Assembly (NCBI GenBank): GCA_964435305.1
Contig: CAYSZH010000028.1
Location: 1-39,397 of the forward strand
Length of the DNA: 39,397 nucleotides
Direction: 5' to 3'
From: Granulosicoccus sp964435305
GTDB taxonomy: Bacteria; Pseudomonadota; Gammaproteobacteria; Granulosicoccales; Granulosicoccaceae
The notes beneath the pieces were generated by a model. That model saw only the letters and a program-made list of their open reading frames with translations. It ran no database searches and was not told where the DNA came from. The position numbers and the translations under genes are program-made. The stretch's first letter is position 1. Every line of letters begins with the position of its first letter. This document shows, piece after piece, positions 27,331 to 35,217 of this stretch.

Positions 27331-28602
27331 TTATGACAACAGTTTTAGTGATCCGCCAACGGGGATCTCAGGCGCTTGTGCGTTATTTGTGATCACAAGT
27401 TCCATACTGTCACCCTGCTTTTGCCACTGACCTGCCACCAACGGTGTTTTGGTCACGTTTGGCACAGGCCCTTTGCTCCAGTCGACATTGCCCACAACAG
27501 TTGACATCGATGTAGATTTAATTGCATCGACAATGGCCGCAGGGTCATCAAGGTCACTTGCGCGCGACACAACATCACGCACCACTTCAAACAAGGCATG
27601 CTTAAATCCGACTGGCTGTGTCCACGGCCTTCCACTTTCAGCCGTGTAGCCTTCAGCTAAAGCCTTGGCGCTATCACCGGTTAACGATGAATTAAACGGA
27701 TGAGAGGGTGACCACCATATTTCAGACGTTAAGCCGTCTCCGCGATCACCAAGCGATTCGATAACAGAGGGGAACAACAGCGCTTTACCAATGGTGACCA
27801 CTTTCGGTTTGAATCCTTGCTGAGCAGCCTGTGACCAGAACGTGGCGAAGTCTGGCGGTATCATGTTGCCAGTAACAATTTCACAGCCCGCTTCTTTGAA
27901 CGCACCAATGTAGTTACTGAAATCGTCATTCAATGGCTGATAACGCCCAGGGTCGGTCAAGCTAAAGCCATTGGCGGCTAATGGCTTTGGAAAACCCAGT
28001 TCTGGATCGCCCCAGGCGTTTCCATCAGCATCGTTTGGAAACAACCCTGCTACGGTTTTACTAGCACCTGAGCTGCCCCATAAGTCAAGGAAGTTGCCGA
28101 TAACATCTTCAAGGCCCCAGAAAAAGTGGTATGTGTATTCAAACCCTTCAGCTGGATTTCCGTTTCGGCCAAAAAAGTATGGCTGCCATGGACAGTCGGT
28201 TGTAATACAGGGAATCTCGTTGACTTCCGCCTGATCGGCTACGGGGTTTGTTGTATCTGGGGTGGACGCAGCCACAATGATATCAACTTCATCACCCAGT
28301 ATAAGATCAGCGGCTACTTCAGCCGCACGGTTGGGATTCGATTGACTGTCTTTTGAGATTATTTCAACAGCGTAAGTTTTGCCGTTATTTTCGACACCGC
28401 TACTCAGCGCAGCTTGAATACCTTTTAATACATAGTCATCTGCTTCAGCGAAGCCTGCCAATGGACCCGTACGAGGGCTCACGTGGCCTATCTTGATGAC
28501 AGGATCGGCAGCGTACGCTCTAGTGTGTTTTAAAATTGCCGGAGCCGCTGTTATTGCGGTTAGACCAGTAATAAATTTACGACGCGTCGTTTTATATTGC
28601 AT
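27331..28602 (-). CDS. ABC transporter substrate-binding protein (LivK/amide-urea type), Tat signal
   Basis: A 423-aa periplasmic binding protein of the ANF-receptor/Peripla_BP_6 class. MQYKTTRRKFITGLTAITAAPAIL is a twin-arginine signal (RR at 7-8) with cleavage after RAYA near residue 31. The mature part begins DPVIKIGHVSPRTGPLAGF and contains the EIISKDSQSNPNRAAEVAADLI and IVAASTPDTTNPVADQAEVNEIPC segments, typical of LivK-like proteins of the longer amide/aromatic-binding subgroup. A strong ribosome site, AGGAGAAGG, lies just ahead of ATG 28602. The ligand is unknown. Tat export, also seen for the PotD-like protein here, suggests folding before export. Upstream sits a 105-nt gap with three phased repeats. 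Confidence 0.87.
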   Translation of the reverse strand: MQYKTTRRKFITGLTAITAAPAILKHTRAYAADPVIKIGHVSPRTGPLAGFAEADDYVLKGIQAALSSGVENNGKTYAVEIISKDSQSNPNRAAEVAADLILGDEVDIIVAASTPDTTNPVADQAEVNEIPCITTDCPWQPYFFGRNGNPAEGFEYTYHFFWGLEDVIGNFLDLWGSSGASKTVAGLFPNDADGNAWGDPELGFPKPLAANGFSLTDPGRYQPLNDDFSNYIGAFKEAGCEIVTGNMIPPDFATFWSQAAQQGFKPKVVTIGKALLFPSVIESLGDRGDGLTSEIWWSPSHPFNSSLTGDSAKALAEGYTAESGRPWTQPVGFKHALFEVVRDVVSRASDLDDPAAIVDAIKSTSMSTVVGNVDWSKGPVPNVTKTPLVAGQWQKQGDSMELVITNNAQAPEIPVGGSLKLLS

Positions 28603-28622
28603 TTCCTTCTCCTCTGGTACTT

Positions 28623-28666
28623 GTTATCTAACTGTTATCTACCTTTTCTCTTAAGTGCTATCTACC
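28623..28666 (-). promoter_or_regulatory. Three phased direct repeats upstream of the Liv operon
   Basis: Three near-identical decamers, GTTATCTAAC at 28623, GTTATCTACC at 28634 and GCTATCTACC at 28657, occur within 44 nt ahead of the binding-protein gene. Starts are 11 and 23 nt apart, one and two helical turns, so they lie on one DNA face. This suggests an activator or repressor site and an extra promoter inside the gene train. No regulator can be named. Confidence 0.45.
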
Positions 28667-28707
28667 AGTAATCTGCCAAACGTAACTTCAACCTATGTGT
28701 ACCTCTA

Positions 28708-29634
28708 CTACTTTGGCAGTATGGACTCCAAGTTGATTAAGTGGGCCGCAACGCGGGCCTTCGTCTTTTCTACATCGCCCTCGTTCCATTCTCGCAAACC
28801 GGCGCCTGCAGTCATGCCAGTACGACCTTGATCAAGTAATTGTTGTAAATGCGGGGACGGCTTAGCGCTGGTTTCTAGATCGAACAACACCTGGTGGTGA
28901 ATGTCCTGGGTTAATTCAACCCCTACAAGATCAGCATTTTCCAAAGGGCCTAACACAGCCAGACGCCGACCAAAACTGGCTTTGACAACATCATCTACAG
29001 CCTCAGCAGTACAAATCCCGTTTTCAACCAGGGAAATGGCTTCGCGCCAAAGTGCATGTTGCAAACGATTACCAATAAACCCAGGTACATCTTTCTCTAC
29101 CATGACCGGTTTTTTACCCACCGACTGCAATGCATCGAACATGGTTTGCGCGGCAGCATCTGTGGTCCACTGAGTTTTAACCACTTCTACCAGTGGAATT
29201 TGATGAGGTGGATTCCACCAATGCGTACCTAAGGCTCGGTGACGGCTGTTCAGCGACGTCATTATTTTGGAAATTTGTATCACCGATGTGTTCGATGCCA
29301 GCACGGCATCTTCACGCGCATGCGCTTCAATGTCTGCGAACAGGGACTGTTTCAGTTCGAGTTTCTCCGGTGCAGCTTCTATAACAATTGCAGCGTTAGC
29401 AACAGCATCAGCCAGCTGTTCTACAACCTTAATTCGTGACACACAATCGGATGCTTGCGAAGGCGCAACCCCGAGTAAAGAGAGGCTTTCGCTCACACGC
29501 GCATGTAAGGAAGCCAAGGCTTCGGCCATCGGGTCGAACACAGACACGCTGTGGCCGGCTTGCGCAAACGTAAGCGCAATGCCATGCCCCATGAGCCCAG
29601 CGCCAATTACCGCTATGTGGTCATTAGTTGACAT
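28708..29634 (-). CDS. 3-hydroxyacyl-CoA dehydrogenase-family NAD oxidoreductase
   Basis: A 308-aa protein from ATG 29634 (MSTNDHIAVIG), which has GTGAGAG just upstream; the first in-frame ATG at 29670 lies inside the preceding SDR gene. The NAD-binding motif is IGAGLMGHGIALTFAQAGH near residues 9-27, with a downstream acidic stretch VFDP for the ribose. GTHWWNPPHQIPLVEVVKT is the catalytic His segment, and the C-terminal GFIGNRLQHALWREAISLVENG together with FGRRLAVLGPLENADLVG form the second domain. Related enzymes include 3-hydroxybutyryl-CoA, carnitine and gulonate dehydrogenases. In this cluster it probably oxidises a 3-hydroxy acid to a beta-keto acid for the BKACE, which is inferred from context. 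Confidence 0.85.
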   Translation of the reverse strand: MSTNDHIAVIGAGLMGHGIALTFAQAGHSVSVFDPMAEALASLHARVSESLSLLGVAPSQASDCVSRIKVVEQLADAVANAAIVIEAAPEKLELKQSLFADIEAHAREDAVLASNTSVIQISKIMTSLNSRHRALGTHWWNPPHQIPLVEVVKTQWTTDAAAQTMFDALQSVGKKPVMVEKDVPGFIGNRLQHALWREAISLVENGICTAEAVDDVVKASFGRRLAVLGPLENADLVGVELTQDIHHQVLFDLETSAKPSPHLQQLLDQGRTGMTAGAGLREWNEGDVEKTKARVAAHLINLESILPK

Positions 29635-29647
29635 TGAAACTCTCACA

Positions 29648-30430
29648 CTATCCTGCTGTGTAACCGCCATCGGCGTAAAGGATGTGCCCTGTATAAAAAT
29701 CCGAAGCCTTGGATGCTAGAAACAATAGCGGCCCAACAAGATCTTCTGGTTCACCAAGACGCCCCTTCGGTACGCGTGTCAGGAATCCTGCTCTTACTGC
29801 ATTTGCCTTCTCATTATCTTCAAACATCCATGCGGTTAACGGTGACCGGAATACGGTAGGTGCTATCGCATTAACAGTGATGCCATCGACGCCAAGCTCA
29901 CAACCCAATGCCTTGGTGATGCCATCTACTGCTGATTTAGATGCGCAATAAGCGGTATAACCAGCCGGGTGTCCGAGCAAACCGCGGGCCGAAGACATCA
30001 ACACAATTTTCCCGCTCTTTTGTGATTTCATTTGAGGGGTTGCGGCTCGAGCAAGCATCCAGCTTTGTCGCACGTTGGCATCCATGATGCCGTCGAAAGC
30101 ATCAACATCCATAGCATCAATCTTTGCCACCTGGTTCATCCCAGATGCAACCACCAGAATGTCGAGGCTCCCAAACTTATCAACAGTCTCTTGCACCATT
30201 TGTTCGCAGGCAGCTTCTGTGTCCGGCCTTTTGTGAATCTGATGTGACTCACCCTTGCACTGTTCAGCAACGGCAGCAACGGCTTTTGCATTCCCTGCAG
30301 CCAGAACCACTTTACAACCTGCCCCTGAAAGACATCGCGCGGCGACTTCACCAAATGCTCCGGAGGCGCCGGTTATCAAAGCAACCTTACCGGCTACATC
30401 AAACATGGCTAATGGATTGTCTACAGACAT
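29648..30430 (-). CDS. Short-chain dehydrogenase/reductase (SDR)
   Basis: A 260-aa classical SDR. TGASGAFGEVAARCL near residue 19 is the NAD(P) site, the NAG-equivalent is VVASGMNQV (NNAG replaced), and the catalytic SSARGLLGHPAGYTAYCASKSAVDG carries Ser, Tyr and Lys in Y-x-x-x-K form. The C-terminal LFLASKASDFYTGHILYADGGYTAG is typical of gluconate/ketoacyl-type SDRs. The 3' end overlaps the open frame of the next dehydrogenase, and the 5' neighbour is a small cupin protein 14 nt upstream. Two dehydrogenases in series suggest two oxidation steps of the cluster's substrate. Confidence 0.88.
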   Translation of the reverse strand: MSVDNPLAMFDVAGKVALITGASGAFGEVAARCLSGAGCKVVLAAGNAKAVAAVAEQCKGESHQIHKRPDTEAACEQMVQETVDKFGSLDILVVASGMNQVAKIDAMDVDAFDGIMDANVRQSWMLARAATPQMKSQKSGKIVLMSSARGLLGHPAGYTAYCASKSAVDGITKALGCELGVDGITVNAIAPTVFRSPLTAWMFEDNEKANAVRAGFLTRVPKGRLGEPEDLVGPLLFLASKASDFYTGHILYADGGYTAG

Positions 30431-30443
30431 AGTTTAGTGCTCC

Positions 30444-30788
30444 CTATTTAGCGGGTGGATAAGGCATAACAACAAGCATCTTACAAATCGAATTGCTTCG
30501 ATTCTCGATTTTGCGCACCTCATTCGCGGCAATGGTGCAACTGTCCATTGCCTTTAGCACCGTGTCAGTGCCATCGATGCTGACGGTCATCTCCCCTTCG
30601 ATCACCACATACACTTTTTCAAAAGGCGTTGAATCGGGGCCAGCGCCACCGCCGGGTAAAAACTGCGAAAACCCCACCCATTGATTTTCCGGCCCGCCCG
30701 CTTCAAAGCCTTGTAAACGAAGCCCGCTCACATCCCAATGGTTTGGCGCCTCATACTTTTCGGCATCCGCAAAACGTTTAACTAACAT
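30444..30788 (-). CDS. Small cupin-domain protein
   Basis: A 114-aa single-domain cupin. The core VGFSQFLPGGGAGPDSTPFEKVYVVIEGEMTVSIDG corresponds to cupin motif 1, though the histidines usual for the metal site are largely replaced (D and E present, no HxH). EVRKIENRSNSICKMLVVMP is the second motif region. Its ATG overlaps the cyclase-family stop (TGATG), so the two are made together. It may bind the pathway's substrate or act as an isomerase or a stability factor; without the metal histidines catalysis is doubtful. Confidence 0.78.
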   Translation of the reverse strand: MLVKRFADAEKYEAPNHWDVSGLRLQGFEAGGPENQWVGFSQFLPGGGAGPDSTPFEKVYVVIEGEMTVSIDGTDTVLKAMDSCTIAANEVRKIENRSNSICKMLVVMPYPPAK

Positions 30789-31627
30789 CAGAACTTCTCG
30801 CCTTTTTCGATACGGTATTCCTGCCCCTTATCCATCATCGCAACCAGGCGAATAATGCAGCCATCGCCTCTATCCCAATTCCATGGGAAAAATGCAAACG
30901 TGCAACGCTTACCGGTAACCCTGTCAAGATCGCCGCCTACATTTTCGATACCTAATATGCCGTTTTTAAACAGAATGTTATGAACAGGTTCCCACTCAGG
31001 GAAATCATCCGCCCAATCGTTACCACCCGACCATTCTTTATATTCTTGTTCCAGGTGCGGCAGGATGGGCCCATTGCGTTGCGGACCGATCGCTGTTGCA
31101 AGTGGGTGATCGTTGGCTTGTGTATCATGACCTACCACTTTTATGCCTTTTTCAACCATCCAGTCTGCAGCCGAACTTACAAGCCCTGGGCAGTATGGAA
31201 AATAATCGCCATCGGCGTAATTTTTATGCCAACCCGTGTTGATGATTAACACATCGTTTTTACGAATTGCGTGACCACAAGCTGCTTCAAGATCATCACC
31301 AGTAATAGACTCCCATTTCTTTTTAGGAATATTGACAACCAGACCAGAACCGAAGAAGTGTGGTAATGGCACCTCGTCAATAAACGGCGTCCCTTCAACT
31401 ACATGTGCAGGCGCATCGATATGCGTGGTGACGTGCATTGTTGTGGTAATGGTTTGAGACAAGACACCTGACTTTGCCATGTAATGCTTACGCTCGATGG
31501 CCACATCTTGAAAATAAGGCCAGTTGGGACATTGAAAACCATACCGGTGACTGAGGTTTACGAACTCCAAACCCATGTCATTGTTTTCGTTTTCCTGAAA
31601 ATCGATTCCGCGAACCGTAATTGTCAT
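30788..31627 (-). CDS. Cyclase-family metal hydrolase (kynurenine-formamidase-like)
   Basis: A 279-aa protein from ATG 31627, with GAGGAG 8 nt upstream; a GTG at 31633 also exists. The metal-binding motif of the cyclase/KynB family, HxGTHxDAPxH, is seen as HVTTHIDAPAHVVEG near residue 70, with Thr in place of Gly. Another conserved segment is VLIINTGWHKNY and KVVGHDTQANDHPLATAIG. Family members hydrolyse N-formyl-kynurenine, isatin, cyclic imides or lactones. As the first gene of the long catabolic train it may open a ring or remove an acyl group at the start of the pathway. The substrate remains unknown. Confidence 0.85.
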   Translation of the reverse strand: MTITVRGIDFQENENNDMGLEFVNLSHRYGFQCPNWPYFQDVAIERKHYMAKSGVLSQTITTTMHVTTHIDAPAHVVEGTPFIDEVPLPHFFGSGLVVNIPKKKWESITGDDLEAACGHAIRKNDVLIINTGWHKNYADGDYFPYCPGLVSSAADWMVEKGIKVVGHDTQANDHPLATAIGPQRNGPILPHLEQEYKEWSGGNDWADDFPEWEPVHNILFKNGILGIENVGGDLDRVTGKRCTFAFFPWNWDRGDGCIIRLVAMMDKGQEYRIEKGEKF

Positions 31628-31694
31628 ATGCACTCTCCTCTACAAAACATTTAATCGACAATACATCTTCAATAAATTTTCTTCTGCCGCGATT

Positions 31695-31708
31695 AACAAC
31701 CCGTTGTT
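31695..31708. promoter_or_regulatory. Palindrome AACAACCCGTTGTT (operator candidate 1)
   Basis: A perfect 6-2-6 inverted repeat, AACAAC and GTTGTT around CC, lies 68 nt ahead of the cyclase-family start. Its form fits an IclR-family dimer site between the divergent regulator and operon. A near copy lies 54 nt away. Confidence 0.55.
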
Positions 31709-31748
31709 TTTTTTGCATCAAGGACAAACCAAAAAAAGTGGTTCCGTT

Positions 31749-31762
31749 AACAACACGTTGGT
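31749..31762. promoter_or_regulatory. Palindrome AACAACACGTTGGT (operator candidate 2)
   Basis: A second copy of the first palindrome with one arm mismatch, AACAAC and GTTGGT around AC. The 54-nt offset to copy 1 is about five helical turns, which suits cooperative binding on one DNA face. Confidence 0.5.
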
Positions 31763-31817
31763 TTCAATTTCGATAATCAGCAGTTTTTATCAAATATGAT
31801 ATATTGACCCACATTGT

Positions 31818-31838
31818 GGTACACCTGTACCGTATAAT
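31818..31838 (+). promoter_or_regulatory. Palindrome GGTACACCTGTACC touching the iclR -10 box
   Basis: A perfect 6-2-6 inverted repeat, GGTACA and TGTACC around CC, occupies 31818-31831. A consensus -10 box TATAAT is at 31833-31838, 36 nt before the regulator's ATG. No good -35 hexamer is found at 16-18 nt. A protein bound here would block RNA polymerase, so autoregulation of the IclR gene is likely. Confidence 0.55.
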
Positions 31839-31873
31839 GAATAGCTTAACATCGACTTTGGCCTCAGCACAAC

Positions 31874-32629
31874 ATGAATGACATTTCAAAACGAAATCAA
31901 GGCTCACCAATACAAGTGATATCAAGGGCAGCCGATATTCTTCGTCTGTTGGGACGCGATACTCACGGCCTGAGCCTTGGGCAAATTGCCCAAGAGGTGG
32001 ACCTGCCACGCTCTACAGTACAACGCATAGTTTCAGCATTAACGCTAGAAGGCTTTATCAGTCACCAGAACCGTGACGGCAGCATACGCCTTGGCCCGCA
32101 AATCCAGCAGCTAGCGCGAGCATCAGGTTTTGACATGAAAGAGCGAATGCAACCCGTGATGAAAAGTTTATCCGAGGCGACGGGTGAAACAGTTGATCTG
32201 GCTATACTGGAAAACGGCAAGATGCTTTTTATAGCCCAAGTAGAAGGGAGTCAGCGATTACGAACGGTTTCCAAAATTAATGATCGTTTCCCACTGACGA
32301 ATACCGCGAATGGAAAAGCCGCACTTGCAAGCCTTTCGAATGACATGGCTATGCAACTGATAAATTCAGAAATCGAACCAATAAAAAGTAACAGCAAAAC
32401 ACGCCAAAAGCTCCTGAAAGAAATTGAAGATATCAAGGCGGGCGCGATTGCCATAGACGAAAACGAGCACAGTGATGGAATCTGTGCTTTTGGCGTTGCT
32501 GTTAAAGATGAAAACGGTGATGTGTTTGCGTTATCAATCCCTGTTCCGAGTACGCGCTTTGAACGTGAGAAGAGCACGTTAACTGCGGCAATAAAACAGC
32601 ACTTAAGTGGCTTAAACTTCTCCACTTAA
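31874..32629 (+). CDS. IclR-family transcriptional regulator
   Basis: A 251-aa IclR regulator. The N-terminal winged helix covers about residues 13-75: VISRAADILRLLGRDTHGLSLGQIAQEVDLPRSTVQRIVSALTLEGFI. The effector-binding domain begins near 90 with LGPQIQQLARAS and includes ETVDLAILENGKMLFIAQVEG, FPLTNTANGKAALASL and the C-terminal DENEHSDGICAFGVAVKDENGDVFALSIPVPSTRF. The ATG 31874 is 36 nt after a TATAAT. The gene is divergent from the 13-gene catabolic/transport train and probably controls it and itself; its ligand is presumably a pathway intermediate. A CTACAA array and a partial copy of its own 3' end follow directly. Confidence 0.92.
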   Translation: MNDISKRNQGSPIQVISRAADILRLLGRDTHGLSLGQIAQEVDLPRSTVQRIVSALTLEGFISHQNRDGSIRLGPQIQQLARASGFDMKERMQPVMKSLSEATGETVDLAILENGKMLFIAQVEGSQRLRTVSKINDRFPLTNTANGKAALASLSNDMAMQLINSEIEPIKSNSKTRQKLLKEIEDIKAGAIAIDENEHSDGICAFGVAVKDENGDVFALSIPVPSTRFEREKSTLTAAIKQHLSGLNFST

Positions 32630-32669
32630 ACTACAACTACAACTACAACTACAACTTCTCAACTTAAAC
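32616..32669. repeat. (CTACAA)4 array flanked by a duplicated iclR 3' end
   Basis: Four copies of CTACAA lie at 32631-32654 directly after the iclR stop. They are flanked by 16-bp direct repeats, ACTTCTCCACTTAAAC at 32616-32631 and ACTTCTCAACTTAAAC at 32654-32669, one mismatch apart. Both copies spell Asn-Phe-Ser-Thr-stop, so the end of the gene has been duplicated. Confidence 0.9.
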
Positions 32670-32673
32670 GGTA

Positions 32674-33909
32674 CTATTCACTCAGTGACAATAAAAAGCG
32701 TTCCAAGTCTTCTCGATCTTGTTCTGACCAGTCTTGCGGGTTCAGAACGGACTCTCCCTTCACATGAAGTCGACCGGTATCGATATCCGCATAGAAATCA
32801 ATAACACCACGTAAGCTTGCTACACTGCCATCGTGCATATAGGGTGCGGTGAATTTTAAATTACGCAATGACGGAGTGCGCCATTGTCCAAAGTTGGCCT
32901 GACCCAGAGTAACGGTTTCAAGCTTTCTAGTATGTTCTTTTTTAACGTGAACACCAAATGGGCCTGCCAGATTATATTTATCCTTGCGCACACGCTTTAT
33001 TCCAGCATAACGCCCTGGGTCTACCTGCCCTACGCCTGTAAAAAATGGGCGCCCTATGTCGTGAAACTCTGCGTTGGAAAAATTAGGCCCGAAGTGGCAG
33101 ACATGGCAGTTGGCCTGGCCCATAAAAAGTTTCAAGCCACGTTTTTCTGACTCACCGTAACGACGTTGGCCAGCGGTGTCATCATTGAGGATTGCAGTAA
33201 GAAATTCATCAAAGGCGGTTACCCCTGACACAAGCGTTCTTTGATACGCGCCTAACATCTTGGCGAAGAGTACGATAAGCGATTCATCATCCAATTCGGA
33301 CACCGATACGCCATTATCTTGTAATGACACGACAACAGCCGCCGTTTCCCGATAACGTTTCGCCACCACCTCAATGTCGGCGTTCATTTCTATTTCAGAC
33401 AACAGAGGCCGTAAACTCGCCGCCCACAAACTGTCTGCGCCACCATCCCAGCCAAACCAGCGTTGCAAGCCTACGTTCAATAAACCTTGTGTGTTACGGA
33501 CATGGGTTTTGTTGCCCTGGGCCAAGGGCCGATTATCAGAAAAACCATTTTCAGTTTGATGGCAGCTTGCACATGACATCGAACGATCAAGCGATAGGTT
33601 TGGGTCGTTGAACAAACGTTCCCCTAAGGCTTCTGCCCAGGCGAGCCCTGAAAATTCATTACCAGGATCGGCTGGCACATCATCTGACCAGGGACCAAAC
33701 GCTGTTATCAACGCCAGTTCACTTTGAGTAAACTGTACAGTCGTTTCATTACTTGCAAACGCATTTGATTGCTCGATTGCCTGCGTTACTGATTGTGCGT
33801 TTACTAATGAACTCGCGCAGAAAATCAGCAAGGCAGAAAACAAATTGACTGAGAGAACTAAAGATGGCAGCTTATGTTGCAAGCTCAGTTTACTCAAGCG
33901 AACGAACAT
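32674..33909 (-). CDS. Di-heme cytochrome c peroxidase / MauG-family protein
   Basis: A 411-aa exported di-heme protein. A membrane or signal segment (SLVLSVNLFSALLIFCASSLVNA) ends near residue 38. The two c-type haem motifs are C113-x-x-C-H in MSCASCHQTENGFSD and C268-x-x-C-H in QANCHVCHFGPNFSN; the ligand-region TPSLRNLKFTAPYMHDGSVASLRGVIDFY is typical of the bacterial cytochrome c peroxidase/MauG superfamily. Length is larger than classical CcpA (about 340). It acts in the periplasm and may reduce H2O2 or modify a partner protein. Its ATG overlaps the amidohydrolase stop (TAATG), so the two are coupled. Confidence 0.88.
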   Translation of the reverse strand: MFVRLSKLSLQHKLPSLVLSVNLFSALLIFCASSLVNAQSVTQAIEQSNAFASNETTVQFTQSELALITAFGPWSDDVPADPGNEFSGLAWAEALGERLFNDPNLSLDRSMSCASCHQTENGFSDNRPLAQGNKTHVRNTQGLLNVGLQRWFGWDGGADSLWAASLRPLLSEIEMNADIEVVAKRYRETAAVVVSLQDNGVSVSELDDESLIVLFAKMLGAYQRTLVSGVTAFDEFLTAILNDDTAGQRRYGESEKRGLKLFMGQANCHVCHFGPNFSNAEFHDIGRPFFTGVGQVDPGRYAGIKRVRKDKYNLAGPFGVHVKKEHTRKLETVTLGQANFGQWRTPSLRNLKFTAPYMHDGSVASLRGVIDFYADIDTGRLHVKGESVLNPQDWSEQDREDLERFLLSLSE

Positions 33910-35159
33910 TAACGTACCGTGAATTTTTGCTCACTACTTGTGCGTTTGCCGTTAGCTTCCAATTCAACCGCCCATTGCCACTCACCCGGCATATGCAATA
34001 CCAAGCCCTCAACATTCACAGAAATATGCGATTCTGATTGCTGCAGCACCGTATGCTCTGGTTTGTAATTCATTCCATGACCATGGGCTGGCATGGTGGC
34101 GTCCAGCAACACTTGCGTATCTTGTAAGGTATCTCCACACACTGAAACGGTCACGGAAAACGATTTACTCACTTCCAGGTCACTATTAGGTTTAACAACG
34201 ATGGTGGGTGAATCATTAACTACGGTTCCACCAGCGGCTTCGCTTTTAACACAGGCGTCGCTCATATCAACCTCACTTGCCCCCGATACGTCCTGGCTTA
34301 CTGAAGACTTGTCACGGTTGGCTTCCCATATTGGCATGATCAGATCATAACCATTTTTCCAAGCCACTTTTTCAGCCAGCTCTTCGGGCAGCGTGCTCAG
34401 CCAAGCACGAGACTCTTCTGCATGATCTGGCAGGTAGTACATACGCTCAGGTGTGTACGTATCAGACCCTAACATCATTCTATCTGGATGAGTTTCGAAT
34501 AAGGTTCGCCATCTGTCACTTACGCTACCACCACTGCCAACATCTGATCGGAATGCAAGATCAGCCCACAAGCGATCATGTTTTGACAGCATAGCGGCAA
34601 TTTCTTCCGGGCCTGCGAATCCAGAATGAGCCCAGATGACTTTCACATTCTGGTTTTGGGCCAATAGGCGCTCTACCGCATCTTCATCCGAATGCGCATG
34701 TAAAATTAAATTGTGTTCATCAGCAAGCTGCACAATACGGCGCGGAATTTCTAAATCGGCTGAATCGCCAAACAAGTGAAACTCACCAATACTGGCATAG
34801 CGGTAAGTTGCCAGCAATCGCTCCACATAGGCAAGCGCATCAGGATCGGTGAACCAGCTGTTAATTTCTCCACGCCGCCGATAAGGACGCAAACCGGGTA
34901 CGATGATATCTGGCGCCAGATCGTATAGCACTTGTGTGCCTTCATCGTCTGAACTGGATACCAGGGCAAGTTTTAACCCCGCACCGCGCATAAGCTCAAT
35001 AACTCGTGCAGGTGGCGTCAGTTCCACTGAATCATGACTGTAATGCACATGTACATCCGCTATGGGTAACTTATCAACAGACTCGTCTGCTGAAAAAACC
35101 AAAATTGGCATGATAAGCAGCACTACACTCACCGCCCACACGGTTTGGAAAATACCCAC
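33909..35159 (-). CDS. Exported amidohydrolase with C-terminal YtkA-like domain
   Basis: GTG 35159 is chosen because AGGAG lies 8 nt ahead; an earlier TTG at 35198 has no such site. The 416-aa protein has a signal or anchor helix (VWAVSVVLLIMPILVFSA), an amidohydrolase TIM-barrel (about 30-270) with metal residues in VHVHYS, LHAHSDED, WAHSG and GSDTY, and a C-terminal beta domain (about 310-416) with LLDATMPAHGHGMNYKPEHT and MPGEWQWAVELE, which matches the YtkA-like family linked to copper/oxidase systems. The pairing of a periplasmic hydrolase with this domain, coupled to a di-heme peroxidase, is unusual. The substrate is unknown. Confidence 0.75.
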   Translation of the reverse strand: MGIFQTVWAVSVVLLIMPILVFSADESVDKLPIADVHVHYSHDSVELTPPARVIELMRGAGLKLALVSSSDDEGTQVLYDLAPDIIVPGLRPYRRRGEINSWFTDPDALAYVERLLATYRYASIGEFHLFGDSADLEIPRRIVQLADEHNLILHAHSDEDAVERLLAQNQNVKVIWAHSGFAGPEEIAAMLSKHDRLWADLAFRSDVGSGGSVSDRWRTLFETHPDRMMLGSDTYTPERMYYLPDHAEESRAWLSTLPEELAEKVAWKNGYDLIMPIWEANRDKSSVSQDVSGASEVDMSDACVKSEAAGGTVVNDSPTIVVKPNSDLEVSKSFSVTVSVCGDTLQDTQVLLDATMPAHGHGMNYKPEHTVLQQSESHISVNVEGLVLHMPGEWQWAVELEANGKRTSSEQKFTVR

Positions 35160-35217
35160 TACACGTTCTCCTATTCTAAACAGCCGTAATACAGCCAATA
35201 GTATAATAAAGTTGAGA

